Source of the DNA: CAXTEJ01 sp964243295
GTDB lineage: Bacteria > Actinomycetota > Actinomycetes > Actinomycetales > Angustibacteraceae
Assembly: GCA_964243295.1 (NCBI GenBank)
Contig: CAXTEJ010000080.1
Coordinates: forward strand, 1 to 11,818
DNA: 11,818 nucleotides
Direction of reading: 5' to 3'
Shown: piece by piece, positions 1-6,499 of the stretch
Position numbering within the stretch: the first letter of the stretch is position 1
Layout: each line of letters begins with the position of its first letter
Position numbers and translations under genes: made by a program
The notes under the pieces: model-generated
Told to the model about the DNA's origin: nothing
What the model saw: only the letters and a program-made list of their open reading frames with translations
The model's database searches: none

Positions 1-261
1 GAGCTGACCGAGCACGACGAGGTGGTCTCGGCTCGCTCGCTGGTGACCTTCGAGACCGTCCAGCTGGCCCTCACCGCCGACCTCGAAGCCTGTCAGCGCA
101 ACGGCGACATCGATCCCGCCGCCGATGCCCAGCAGCTCGCCGGCCTGCTGCTGACCGTTCACCGGGGCATCGAGGCCCTCGGCAAGGCCGGGATCGACGA
201 GAGCACCCTGCGCGGCATCACCGAGACGGCCCTGACCTGCCTGCCACGTCCACCCCGGTAG
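1..261 (+). CDS. TetR-family transcriptional regulator, C-terminal fragment
   Basis: This is the last 86 codons of a gene that begins before the window and ends at TAG 259-261. The visible part is all helical and resembles the ligand-binding, dimerising C-terminal domain of TetR regulators. It has a Leu/Ala-rich helix ending in LAGLLLTVHRGIEALGKAG, then a short helix ending in ALTCLPRP, typical of TetR tails. The DNA-binding helix-turn-helix lies outside the window, so the family call rests on the tail alone. The gene points the same way as the acyl-CoA ligase 150 bases downstream. TetR proteins often control fatty-acid activation genes, so it may regulate that neighbour, but this is inference. 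A hairpin after the stop suggests the two are transcribed separately. Confidence 0.6.
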   Translation, partial: ELTEHDEVVSARSLVTFETVQLALTADLEACQRNGDIDPAADAQQLAGLLLTVHRGIEALGKAGIDESTLRGITETALTCLPRPPR

Positions 262-269
262 CGCACGCA

Positions 270-285
270 CTGCCCCAACGGGCAG
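270..285 (+). terminator. Short GC hairpin after the TetR gene
   Basis: A perfect 6-bp stem (CTGCCC / GGGCAG) closes a 4-base CAAC loop, starting 9 bases after the regulator stop. No U-tract follows, only TTCTCTT a few bases later. It could be a weak intrinsic terminator of the kind common in high-GC actinobacteria, or an operator for the downstream promoter. Confidence 0.35.
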
Positions 286-295
286 CGGCATTCTC

Positions 296-322
296 TTGAC
301 CACCTGTTGACCTTCGGTGACC
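296..322. promoter_or_regulatory. Three helically phased TGACC repeats upstream of fadD
   Basis: TGACC occurs at 297-301, 308-312 and 318-322, spaced 11 and 10 bases apart, so all copies lie on one face of the helix. The first two read TTGACC and could also serve as -35 elements, but no good -10 box follows at 16-18 bases. The array sits 90 bases before the fadD start and could be a regulator binding site. Confidence 0.35.
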
Positions 323-398
323 CTGAGAGTCGGCGCTCGCGCCGTGGCGCACCTGACACGATGCGCGGTGACGCGCCCGCGCCGCGGGCCCGTCGTGC

Positions 399-405
399 GA
401 GGAGG
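399..405 (+). promoter_or_regulatory. Ribosome binding site of fadD
   Basis: GAGGAGG lies 6 bases before ATG 412, a strong Shine-Dalgarno match at good spacing. It decides the start in favour of 412 over the in-frame upstream start at 307. Confidence 0.8.
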
Positions 406-411
406 CACACC

Positions 412-2203
412 ATGGTCGAGGTCGCCGTGCCCCTGCTGGTCCCCCTCGCGACGAGCGGCAACCTCGCCGACCTGGTGGTGCGCCAGGCGCAGGCCAGGCC
501 CGATCGCGCCCTGTTCAGCCGTCGCACCGGCACCGGGTGGACCGACGTCACCGCGCGGGAGTTCCGGGCGGACGTCGAGCGCATCGCCCGCGGGCTGGTG
601 GCCGCCGGGGTGGGGGTCGGCGACCGCGTCGGGCTCATGTCGCGCACCCGCTACGAGTGGACGGTCGTCGACTTCGCGATCTGGACCGCGGGCGCGGTGA
701 CGGTGCCCATCTACGAGACCTCCTCGATCGAGCAGGTCGGCTGGGTCCTGGCCGACTCCGGTGCCGTCGCGTGCGTCGTGGAGACACCGGCCCACGCGCG
801 CGTCGTGGCGTCGGTGCGCGACGACACGCCCGAGCTGGTCGACGTGTGGCAGATCGACGGTGACGGCCTCGCCGACCTGGTCGCGGCGGGCACCGAGATC
901 GGGGACGACGAGCTGCCGGCGGCGCTCGGCCGCGGGGCCGGACGACCTGGCGACGATCATCTACACGTCCGGCACGACTGGCCGCCCCAAGGGCTGCGAG
1001 CTGACCCACCAGAACTTCATGGCGCTGTCCGACAACGCCGTCGCACGGCTGTCGGAGGTGGTGAGCGCCGAGGACGCGAGCACCCTGCTGTTCCTGCCGC
1101 TCGCGCACGTCTTCGCCCGGCTGATCCAGGTGCTGAGCCTGACGGCGGGCGCGCGGGTCGGCCACTCGCCCGACACCACGGACCTGCTGCAGGACTTCCA
1201 GACGTTCCGGCCGACGTACCTGCTCTCGGTGCCGCGGGTGTTCGAGAAGATCTACAACTCCAGCGAGCAGAAGGCCGCGGGCGCCGGGCCGGTGAACGCG
1301 CGCCTGTTCGCCCTCGCCACCGAGACGGCCATCGCGTGGAGCGCGGCGCAGGAGACCGGGGGCGCCGGCATCGCGCTACGCGTGCGTCACGCCGTCTTCG
1401 ACCGGCTGGTCTACGTCAAGATCCGCACCGCCATGGGCGGCAGGCTGCGCCACAACGTCTCCGGCGGGGCGCCGCTCGGCGAGCGGCTCGGGCACTTCTT
1501 CCGCGGGGCCGGGATCGTCGTCCTGGAGGGCTACGGGCTGACCGAGACGACGGCGCCGAGCACCGTGAACACCCCGGAGCGCATCAAGGTCGGCACCGTC
1601 GGTCCGCCGCTGCCCGGGGTCACGGTCGCCATCGCCGCGGACAGCGAGGTGCTGGTCAAGGGCCCGCACGTCTTCCGCGGCTACTGGCGCAACCCGACCG
1701 CGACGGCCGAGGCCCTCGTCGACGGGTTCCTGCGCACCGGTGACCTCGGCCAGCTCGACGACGACGGCTACCTGCGGATCACCGGCCGCACGAAGGAGCT
1801 GCTGGTCACCGCCGGCGGCAAGAACGTCGCGCCGGCCGGGCTCGAGGACCGGCTGCGGGCGCACCCGCTGGTGTCGCAGACGATCGTCGTCGGTGACGCC
1901 AGGCCCTACATCGCGGCCCTGGTCACCCTCGACGCCGACATGCTGCCGACCTGGCTGCACCACCACGACCTGCCCGAGATGCCCGTCACCGAGGCGGCGC
2001 GGCACCCGGCCGTCGTCGCCGAGGTGCAGCGGGCCGTCGACGCCGCGAACCTTGCCGTCAGCAAGGCCGAGTCGATCCGCAGGTTCCGGCTGCTCGACAC
2101 CGACTTCACCGAGCAGACCGGTCACATGACCCCGTCGCTCAAGCTGCGTCGCGGCGTGGTCATGAAGGACTTCGCGCCGCAGGTCGACGAGCTCTACCGC
2201 TGA
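412..2203 (+). CDS. fadD15: Long-chain fatty acid-CoA ligase (FadD15-like), interrupted by a +1 frameshift
   Basis: AMP-forming ligase that activates long-chain fatty acids to acyl-CoA via an acyl-adenylate. Codons 412 to about 933 are read in one frame (VTVPIYETSS, a strongly conserved N-domain segment). The rest lies in the next frame. Removing one base from GGGG 934-937 joins them seamlessly as ALGRGPDDLATIIYTSG. The corrected protein is 596 residues, the usual length. In that numbering it has the P-loop-like YTSGTTGRPKG at 184-194, GYGLTET at 373-379, RTGD at 441-444, then ITGRTKELLVTAGGKNVAP, and the likely catalytic Lys577 in TPSLKLRR. All catalytic motifs are intact, so either the gene broke very recently or the extra G is a sequencing error. 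It is followed by GT87 and PimB'-like genes; fadD15 next to pimB' also occurs in M. tuberculosis (Rv2187/Rv2188c). It may supply acyl-CoA for lipid synthesis. Confidence 0.9.
934..937 (+). other. Probable frameshift site in a G homopolymer
   Basis: The run GGGG interrupts the fadD frame. With GGG the N- and C-terminal halves of the ligase fuse in frame immediately before the adenylate-forming motif. The position is inferred from where ligase-like sequence leaves one frame and enters the next. Other single-base sites within about 30 bases are possible. Confidence 0.7.
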
Positions 2204-2239
2204 GCTCGAGACGCCGCCGGGGCCCTCGCGGGGTGCGGC

Positions 2240-2245
2240 TAGGGT
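2240..2245 (+). promoter_or_regulatory. -10 box (TAGGGT) of a probable leaderless transcript
   Basis: TAGGGT ends 6 bases before ATG 2252 and there is no purine-rich ribosome site, so transcription should start at or next to the A of the start codon. No TTGACA-like -35 is visible. Confidence 0.55.
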
Positions 2246-2251
2246 CGCTGC

Positions 2252-3595
2252 ATGCGCCGCCTGCCACCGACGTCGGCGGCGGCGTGCCTGGTGATGGTGT
2301 GGCTCGGCTACTTCACGGCGCTGCAGTGGAGCGTCGTGCGCTTCCGCGTCGCGATCGTCGCGGTGATCACCTCGGCGGCCATCCTGCTGGCCACCGCACT
2401 CGCCCGGCGGTGGTCGCTGCCGTCGCTCCCGCGGCCGGTGCTCGCCGCCGCTGCGCTCGCCAGCGCCGTTGCGGCAGAACGGGTTCGCTTCTTCAGCTAC
2501 CTGAGCGCGGCCGAGCAGGCGTGGGTCGCGCACGCGGTGGCGCTGGGGTGCGTCGCGGTCGCCGGTGCCCTGGTGCTCGGCGGCGCCCGCGGCAGGGTGC
2601 TCGCGGCTGCGGTCGCTGCGGCGACCGCTCTCGGCACGGGTGCAGCGGCGGTGCTGCTCGACCCCGCGCCGCGGATCGACGTGTGGGTGACGCTGCAGCA
2701 GGCCTCGGACGGCATGGCCCGCGGCGAGAACATCTACCAGATGGTGTGGGTCGACTCCCCCGGCATCAAGGACGCCTTCACCTACCTGCCCTGGACCGCG
2801 GTGCTGCTCGCCCCGGGGCGGTGGCTGCTCGGCGACGTGCGGTGGGCGCTGCTGCTGGCACTGGCCGTCGGCCTCGCCTGCACGGCTGCGCTGGGGGCGC
2901 AGGGCTCGAGGCGGACGTCGTCCCTGGCCCTGGCGGCGACCACGCTGCTCGCCCTGGCACCGGGCACGCTCACGCAGTCGGAGCAGGCCTGGACCGAGCC
3001 GCTGCTGTTCGCGTGCCTGGCCGCGTGGGCGCTGCTCGTGCGCCGCGGTCACGCGTGGTGGGCGGTCGTCCCCCTGGCCCTGGCGTGCGCCAGCAAGCAG
3101 CACATCGCCCTGCTGCTGCCGATCCTGCTGTGCTGGAACGGCTTCGGGCCCCGCCGTGCGATCGCGACCGGCGCTGCGACGGGAGTCTTGATCGTGCCGT
3201 GGTTCGTCGCGTCGCCGTCCGCCTTCGTGCACGACACCATCACGCTGCTCGTCGGTTTCCACCCCATCCGCTTCGCCAACACCTGGTTCATCGCGTCGCA
3301 GACCGAGCTCGGCTGGACGCCGCCCTTCGCCGTGACCGGCGTCATCGTGCTGGGCACGCTCGTCACCGCCTGCGCCCTGGTCGTCCGGCGCCAGCCGCCG
3401 CTGCACGAGCTGCTGGGGTGGCTCGCCCTGGTGCTGCTGGTGGCGAACCTGGTGAACAAGCAGGCGTTCTACAACCAGTACTGGCTGGTCGGCGCGCTCG
3501 TCGCGCTCGCCGTCGCGGCGCTGCCGGCGACCGTCACGGCACCAGCAGCTGCTGCAGCCGCGCGGCGAGGACGTCCCAGCGCCACTGCTCGCTGA
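2252..3595 (+). CDS. Polytopic membrane glycosyltransferase, GT87-like (probable polyprenyl-phosphomannose-dependent mannosyltransferase)
   Basis: A 447-residue integral membrane protein with roughly ten hydrophobic segments, starting at residues 10-25 and 33-50. GT-C enzymes of this type take a sugar from a polyprenyl-phosphate donor and add it to lipids or glycans on the outer face of the membrane. The first large loop has the family pattern: acidic RIDVW (Asp143, candidate catalytic base), then DGMARGENIYQ, then FTYLPWTAVLLAP at 176-188. Later come ASKQHIALLLPILL and a PWF segment. GT87 includes PimE-like mannosyltransferases, and the PimB'-like gene next door makes a mannosyl-lipid role plausible, though donor and acceptor cannot be read from sequence. 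The start follows a TAGGGT box with no Shine-Dalgarno. The last 62 bases overlap the end of the convergent pimB'-like gene, and the Ala/Arg-rich tail encoded there looks dispensable. Confidence 0.75.
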   Translation: MRRLPPTSAAACLVMVWLGYFTALQWSVVRFRVAIVAVITSAAILLATALARRWSLPSLPRPVLAAAALASAVAAERVRFFSYLSAAEQAWVAHAVALGCVAVAGALVLGGARGRVLAAAVAAATALGTGAAAVLLDPAPRIDVWVTLQQASDGMARGENIYQMVWVDSPGIKDAFTYLPWTAVLLAPGRWLLGDVRWALLLALAVGLACTAALGAQGSRRTSSLALAATTLLALAPGTLTQSEQAWTEPLLFACLAAWALLVRRGHAWWAVVPLALACASKQHIALLLPILLCWNGFGPRRAIATGAATGVLIVPWFVASPSAFVHDTITLLVGFHPIRFANTWFIASQTELGWTPPFAVTGVIVLGTLVTACALVVRRQPPLHELLGWLALVLLVANLVNKQAFYNQYWLVGALVALAVAALPATVTAPAAAAAARRGRPSATAR

Positions 3596-4667
3596 CCCAC
3601 GCGCGGCCGCGGTCGCCGAACCGCCGGCGCAGGTCGGCGTCCTCGAGCAGCGTCGCGCACCGGTCCGCCACCTGCGCGGGCGAGCGGCCGTCGACGACGT
3701 ACCCGTTCTCGTCGGCCAGGACGGCGTCCGGTGCCCCGCCGGAGTCACCGGCGACCACGGGCAGGCCCGTGGCGGCCGCCTCGAGGTAGCAGATGCCGAG
3801 CGCCTCGGGCTCCAGGCCCAGCAGCCTCGTCCGCGTGGGCATGCAGAACACGTCTCCGGCGTCGAAGTGGGCCGGCGTCTGGTGCCACGGCACCCGGCCG
3901 GTCAGCACGACGTCGTCGCGCAGGCCCAGCCGGTCGACGAGCGCCTCGACGCGGCGGCGGTGCGGGCCGTCCCCGACGAGCAGCAGCGCCGCCCCGGGCA
4001 CGCGCTCGGCGATGGCCGGCAGCGCGCGCACCAGCACGTCCTGCCCCTTGCGCGCCACCATGCGCGACACGCACACCACGACCGGCCTGCCGGAAAGGCC
4101 CAGCCTGCGCCGGACGTCGGCACCGCCGGCGCCGGGCCGGAACACCGTGTCGTCGACACCGGGCGTGAGCTGCACCATGCGCGCCCGGGCCGCCGGCGTC
4201 AGCGGGCGGGCGATGCGCGACCGGCAGTACTCGCCGAGGTAGGTCAGCACGTCGACGCGCTCGCCGATCGCCCGCAGCGCCGCACGCGACCCGGGCAGCG
4301 TCGACCACCACACCTCGTGCCCGTGGGTCGTCGCCACGGTGCGTCGGACGCCGGCGGCGCGCAGCGTGGGCGCCATCAGCCCCAGTGGCGCGGCGGCCCC
4401 GAACCAGACGCGGTCGCAGCCGCGGCTGCGCGCGAGCTCGGCGCTGCGCCGCGCGATGGTCGGTGTCGGCACCATGAGGCGCGACCTGTCGCGGACGACC
4501 TCGAACGGCAGGGTCGCGTCGAAGGCCGCGTCCCCGTCCTGGCGGGCGGTGTGGACGACGACCGACTCCGGCGGCATCCGGCGGGCCATCTCGAGGACGA
4601 ACGACTCGATGCCGCCGGTGCGGGGCGGGAAGTCGTTGGTCACGATGAGGGTGCGCCCGCTGTCCAC
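3534..4667 (-). CDS. pimB: GDP-mannose-dependent phosphatidylinositol monomannoside mannosyltransferase (PimB'-like, GT4)
   Basis: A 377-residue GT-B fold retaining glycosyltransferase. In mycobacteria PimB' adds the second mannose to phosphatidylinositol monomannoside at the cytoplasmic face, an early step towards PIMs, lipomannan and lipoarabinomannan. Visible motifs are TNDFPPRTGGIESF at 10-23 (glycine-rich acceptor side), THGHEVWW at 114-121, LTPGVDDTVFRP at 167-178, the phosphate-binding SRMVARKGQD at 201-210 (Arg202, Lys207), and the EX7E nucleotide-sugar motif Glu288-Glu296 in EPEALGICYLE. The C-terminal WRWDVLAARL closely recalls M. tuberculosis PimB'. The start is GTG 4667, six bases after a TAGGGT box, with no good ribosome site, so it may have its own leaderless promoter despite lying 14 bases after the peptidase gene. 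Another GT4 acceptor cannot be excluded. Confidence 0.85.
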   Translation of the reverse strand: MDSGRTLIVTNDFPPRTGGIESFVLEMARRMPPESVVVHTARQDGDAAFDATLPFEVVRDRSRLMVPTPTIARRSAELARSRGCDRVWFGAAAPLGLMAPTLRAAGVRRTVATTHGHEVWWSTLPGSRAALRAIGERVDVLTYLGEYCRSRIARPLTPAARARMVQLTPGVDDTVFRPGAGGADVRRRLGLSGRPVVVCVSRMVARKGQDVLVRALPAIAERVPGAALLLVGDGPHRRRVEALVDRLGLRDDVVLTGRVPWHQTPAHFDAGDVFCMPTRTRLLGLEPEALGICYLEAAATGLPVVAGDSGGAPDAVLADENGYVVDGRSPAQVADRCATLLEDADLRRRFGDRGRAWVSEQWRWDVLAARLQQLLVP

Positions 4668-4673
4668 CCGCCG

Positions 4674-4679
4674 ACCCTA
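4674..4679 (-). promoter_or_regulatory. -10 box (TAGGGT) of a probable leaderless pimB' transcript
   Basis: On the minus strand TAGGGT ends 6 bases before GTG 4667. It lies in the 14-base gap after the upstream peptidase stop codon. pimB' could thus be transcribed alone as well as by read-through. Confidence 0.5.
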
Positions 4680-4681
4680 GG

Positions 4682-6100
4682 TCACCCGGCCGTGCGGGCC
4701 AGCCTGCCGACGTACTGCACCCAGGCGGCGGTGAAGGCGGGCGCGGGCGCGCCCAGCACCGACTCCAGCGCCCCCGCCAGGACGGTGTCGGGGTCGGAGC
4801 CGTCGCTGTCGGCGGCGGCGCGGTACAGCCGCACCAGCGCGTCCTGGCCGTACCGGTCGACGACCAGCGTGCACGCGAGCCAGGAGGCCGAGTAGGCCGG
4901 CGCGATCGTGGCGCGGGCGGGGTCGAAGTCAGCGGCGGTCGGCAGGCTCGGGAAGCCCCGGCCCTGCCGGGTCAGCTCGAGCAGCCGTGCCGCGACGGCT
5001 CCGCGGCCGATGTCGACGCCCCGGTAGCCGACGTACTCGGCGAACCCCTCCGACAGCCAGACCGGCACCGGCGCGCGGGTGGAGGAGCGGACCGCCACGT
5101 GCGTCAGCTCGTGGGTGAGGACGACGCGCCGGCCCGCGGCGGTCAGGCGCGCGAACGCGGCCGGGTTGACCACCACGCGGTCGCTGCCCGCCGGGCCGCC
5201 ACCCTCGGGCCGCTCGCCGGTCGTGACGGCCGCGACCTGATCGAGGCCGTCCTGGTCGGTGCGCAGCAGCAGCCGCGCCATCTCGGCCTGGTCGCGCGGC
5301 ACCACGACCACCGCCCGCCGCGGCCAGGCCGGACCCCAGACCGACGTCACCCGGCGCACCGACGCGGCGCCCGCGCGGGCGTAGTCCGCGACCACCGCGG
5401 GCGGTGCGGTGCCCAGGGCCAGCACGTCGCCGTCGACGACGACGTGCACCGGGCCGAGGTCCCACGGCTGGGGCTGCGTGGGGCCGTCGGTGTCGGCGGC
5501 GACGTACCAGCGGCCGTCGCGCTGCACGCAGGTCAGCTGCTGCTCGACCTCGGAGTCGGTGCGGTCGAAACCGCGCAGCCGGTAGCCGGCGAGGACCCGC
5601 ACGACGACCGCGGGGGCGCCGAGCTCGCGCCGCCGCTGCGCCGAGGGCCCCGTCGCCAGCGAGGCGACCCGCAGGTCGACCGCGGCGAACGGCACCTCGC
5701 GCGAGTTGTCGAAGACGCGCGCCTGCCGCTCACCGAACGCCGTCGCATCGGGGTCGACCGTCGCGAGCCACGCCTCGCGGTCACGCGACCGCATCGCGGC
5801 AGCACGCGATGCCAGCAGCGACCGCAGCGCCGCGGCCTGCCCGGCGTCGGCACCGATGAGCGGGCCCGGGTCGTTCGCCGGCCCGAGGCCCGAAGCGGCA
5901 GCCGGCGACGGGGTGGCCCCCGACGCGGCAGGCCCGCGGCCGGTCCGGTCGCCGGTCTGGACGGGCCTGCCCGCCAGCACGGCGCCGCCGCCCAGGGCGA
6001 GGAGCAGCAGGACCAGCACCCACCCGGCGCCCCGGCGCCGGCGGGCCCGGCCGGCCGGCGGCCGACGTCCCGGCGGCGCGGGGGCGCCCTGGTCGCTCAC
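4682..6100 (-). CDS. Membrane-anchored HExxH zinc metallopeptidase (gluzincin / peptidase MA-like)
   Basis: A 472-residue protein with a Pro/Arg-rich cytoplasmic head (1-24), one membrane helix at about 25-44 and a Pro/Ala-rich linker. An extracytoplasmic region (about 85-205) with the sequence WLATVDPDA and a WYVAADTD end could be an NTF2/SnoaL-like fold. The C-terminal half is the peptidase. It has HELTH at 330-334 (two His zinc ligands and catalytic Glu331), then VWLSEGFAEYVGY at 348-358, whose Glu351 is the probable third ligand. Next comes YSASWLACTLVVDRYG, a layout usual for MA-clan peptidases. The substrate is unknown, presumably a cell-wall or secreted protein. The start is GTG 6100, six bases after a TAGCAT box with no Shine-Dalgarno. 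It precedes pimB' on the same strand by 14 bases, so co-transcription is likely. I recognise no established gene name. Confidence 0.75.
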   Translation of the reverse strand: MSDQGAPAPPGRRPPAGRARRRRGAGWVLVLLLLALGGGAVLAGRPVQTGDRTGRGPAASGATPSPAAASGLGPANDPGPLIGADAGQAAALRSLLASRAAAMRSRDREAWLATVDPDATAFGERQARVFDNSREVPFAAVDLRVASLATGPSAQRRRELGAPAVVVRVLAGYRLRGFDRTDSEVEQQLTCVQRDGRWYVAADTDGPTQPQPWDLGPVHVVVDGDVLALGTAPPAVVADYARAGAASVRRVTSVWGPAWPRRAVVVVPRDQAEMARLLLRTDQDGLDQVAAVTTGERPEGGGPAGSDRVVVNPAAFARLTAAGRRVVLTHELTHVAVRSSTRAPVPVWLSEGFAEYVGYRGVDIGRGAVAARLLELTRQGRGFPSLPTAADFDPARATIAPAYSASWLACTLVVDRYGQDALVRLYRAAADSDGSDPDTVLAGALESVLGAPAPAFTAAWVQYVGRLARTAG

Positions 6101-6106
6101 CTCGGC

Positions 6107-6112
6107 ATGCTA
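6107..6112 (-). promoter_or_regulatory. -10 box (TAGCAT) of a probable leaderless peptidase transcript
   Basis: On the minus strand TAGCAT ends 6 bases before GTG 6100, and the gap GCCGAG is not a convincing ribosome site. This spacing supports 6100 as the start and transcription beginning at the GTG. Confidence 0.5.
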
Positions 6113-6160
6113 GGTGGCACCCCTGGGCCACCCGCGCGCCGGGCGCGGTGGACGACCACG

Positions 6161-6343
6161 TCAGGCGGTGGAGCGACGCAGCCGCAGCGGCGGCACCAGA
6201 CCGGTGCTGGCCAGCACGCCGATCGCCGCCTGCTCGTCCTGGTCGAGCTCGACGCCCTCGGGGGCACGGCCCAGCAGCACGGTCACGACGCAGTCACCGC
6301 AGGCGAGCCCACGGACCTCACAGCTGTCGCAGTCGATCAGCAC
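6161..6343 (-). CDS. Small conserved-looking protein with paired CxxC motifs, function unknown
   Basis: A 60-residue cytoplasmic protein whose N-terminus carries Cys5-x2-Cys8-x6-Cys15-x2-Cys18, which fits a small zinc knuckle or a redox/metal site. A hydrophobic strand VVTVLLG follows, then an acidic helix ELDQDEQAAIGVLA and a basic end PPLRLRRSTA. There is no signal peptide or membrane helix. It is real rather than a chance frame: GTG 6343 has a strong GGAGGTG ribosome site and the composition is that of a folded protein. I recall similar short proteins in other actinobacteria but know no function. The promoter matches the RecA-NDp/PafBC damage motif, hinting at a role in the DNA-damage response. 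It lies 60 bases upstream of the peptidase gene on the same strand, but that gene has its own -10 box. Confidence 0.75.
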   Translation of the reverse strand: MLIDCDSCEVRGLACGDCVVTVLLGRAPEGVELDQDEQAAIGVLASTGLVPPLRLRRSTA

Positions 6344-6349
6344 GACGCA

Positions 6350-6354
6350 CCTCC
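6350..6354 (-). promoter_or_regulatory. Ribosome binding site of the CxxC protein
   Basis: GGAGG (within GGAGGTG) on the minus strand lies 6 bases before GTG 6343 and confirms that start. Confidence 0.75.
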
Positions 6355-6392
6355 GGTGTCTTGAGTCGACGGCTCGTCGACCACTGACCGCG

Positions 6393-6415
6393 ACGCTAGA
6401 GCGGGGGTCTGACAG
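6393..6415 (-). promoter_or_regulatory. RecA-NDp / PafBC-type DNA-damage promoter before the CxxC protein
   Basis: The published motif is tTGTCRgtg-N8-TAnnnT. On the minus strand the sequence reads CTGTCAGAC (6415-6407), exactly 8 bases, then TAGCGT (6398-6393). The core TGTCR, the spacing and the -10 pattern all match; three flanking, less conserved positions differ. The predicted transcript start is near 6386, giving a leader of about 43 bases before the CxxC protein. Confidence 0.5.
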
Positions 6416-6475
6416 TGGCGGCGGCGGCGAGCCCGGCGGCCGGCCGAGCCGGGCGCCGGTCCCCCTGCAGACCCC
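6404..6475. terminator. Nested inverted repeats after the matrixin gene
   Basis: An outer perfect 8-bp pair (GGGGTCTG 6404-6411, CAGACCCC 6468-6475) encloses an inner perfect 7-bp pair (GCCCGGC 6431-6437, GCCGGGC 6448-6454) whose loop contains the palindrome GGCCGGCC. It starts 25 bases after the matrixin stop on the minus strand and could terminate that transcript without a U-tract. The outer left arm overlaps the -35 part of the promoter of the CxxC gene. Confidence 0.4.
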
Positions 6476-6499
6476 TGGCTGACCTGCCCTCGGGACGGG

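Noticed and set aside
307..411. An upstream start for the acyl-CoA ligase at 307
   Set aside because: The ATG at 412 has a GAGGAGG site at 6 bases, and the extension is an Arg-rich segment unlike ligase N-termini.
934..937. Programmed ribosomal frameshifting to express the acyl-CoA ligase
   Set aside because: No slippery heptamer with a downstream pseudoknot or stop-codon context is evident, and this family is not known for recoding. A base insertion is simpler.
1376..3748. A 790-codon open frame on the minus strand
   Set aside because: It is antisense to the acyl-CoA ligase, the GT87 gene and part of pimB'. Its protein is a monotonous Arg/Gly/Gln/Asp string without domains, as expected opposite real genes in GC-rich DNA.
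5099..6364. A 421-codon plus-strand frame opposite the metallopeptidase
   Set aside because: The HELTH peptidase with membrane anchor on the other strand explains this DNA. The frame has no start signal or domain.
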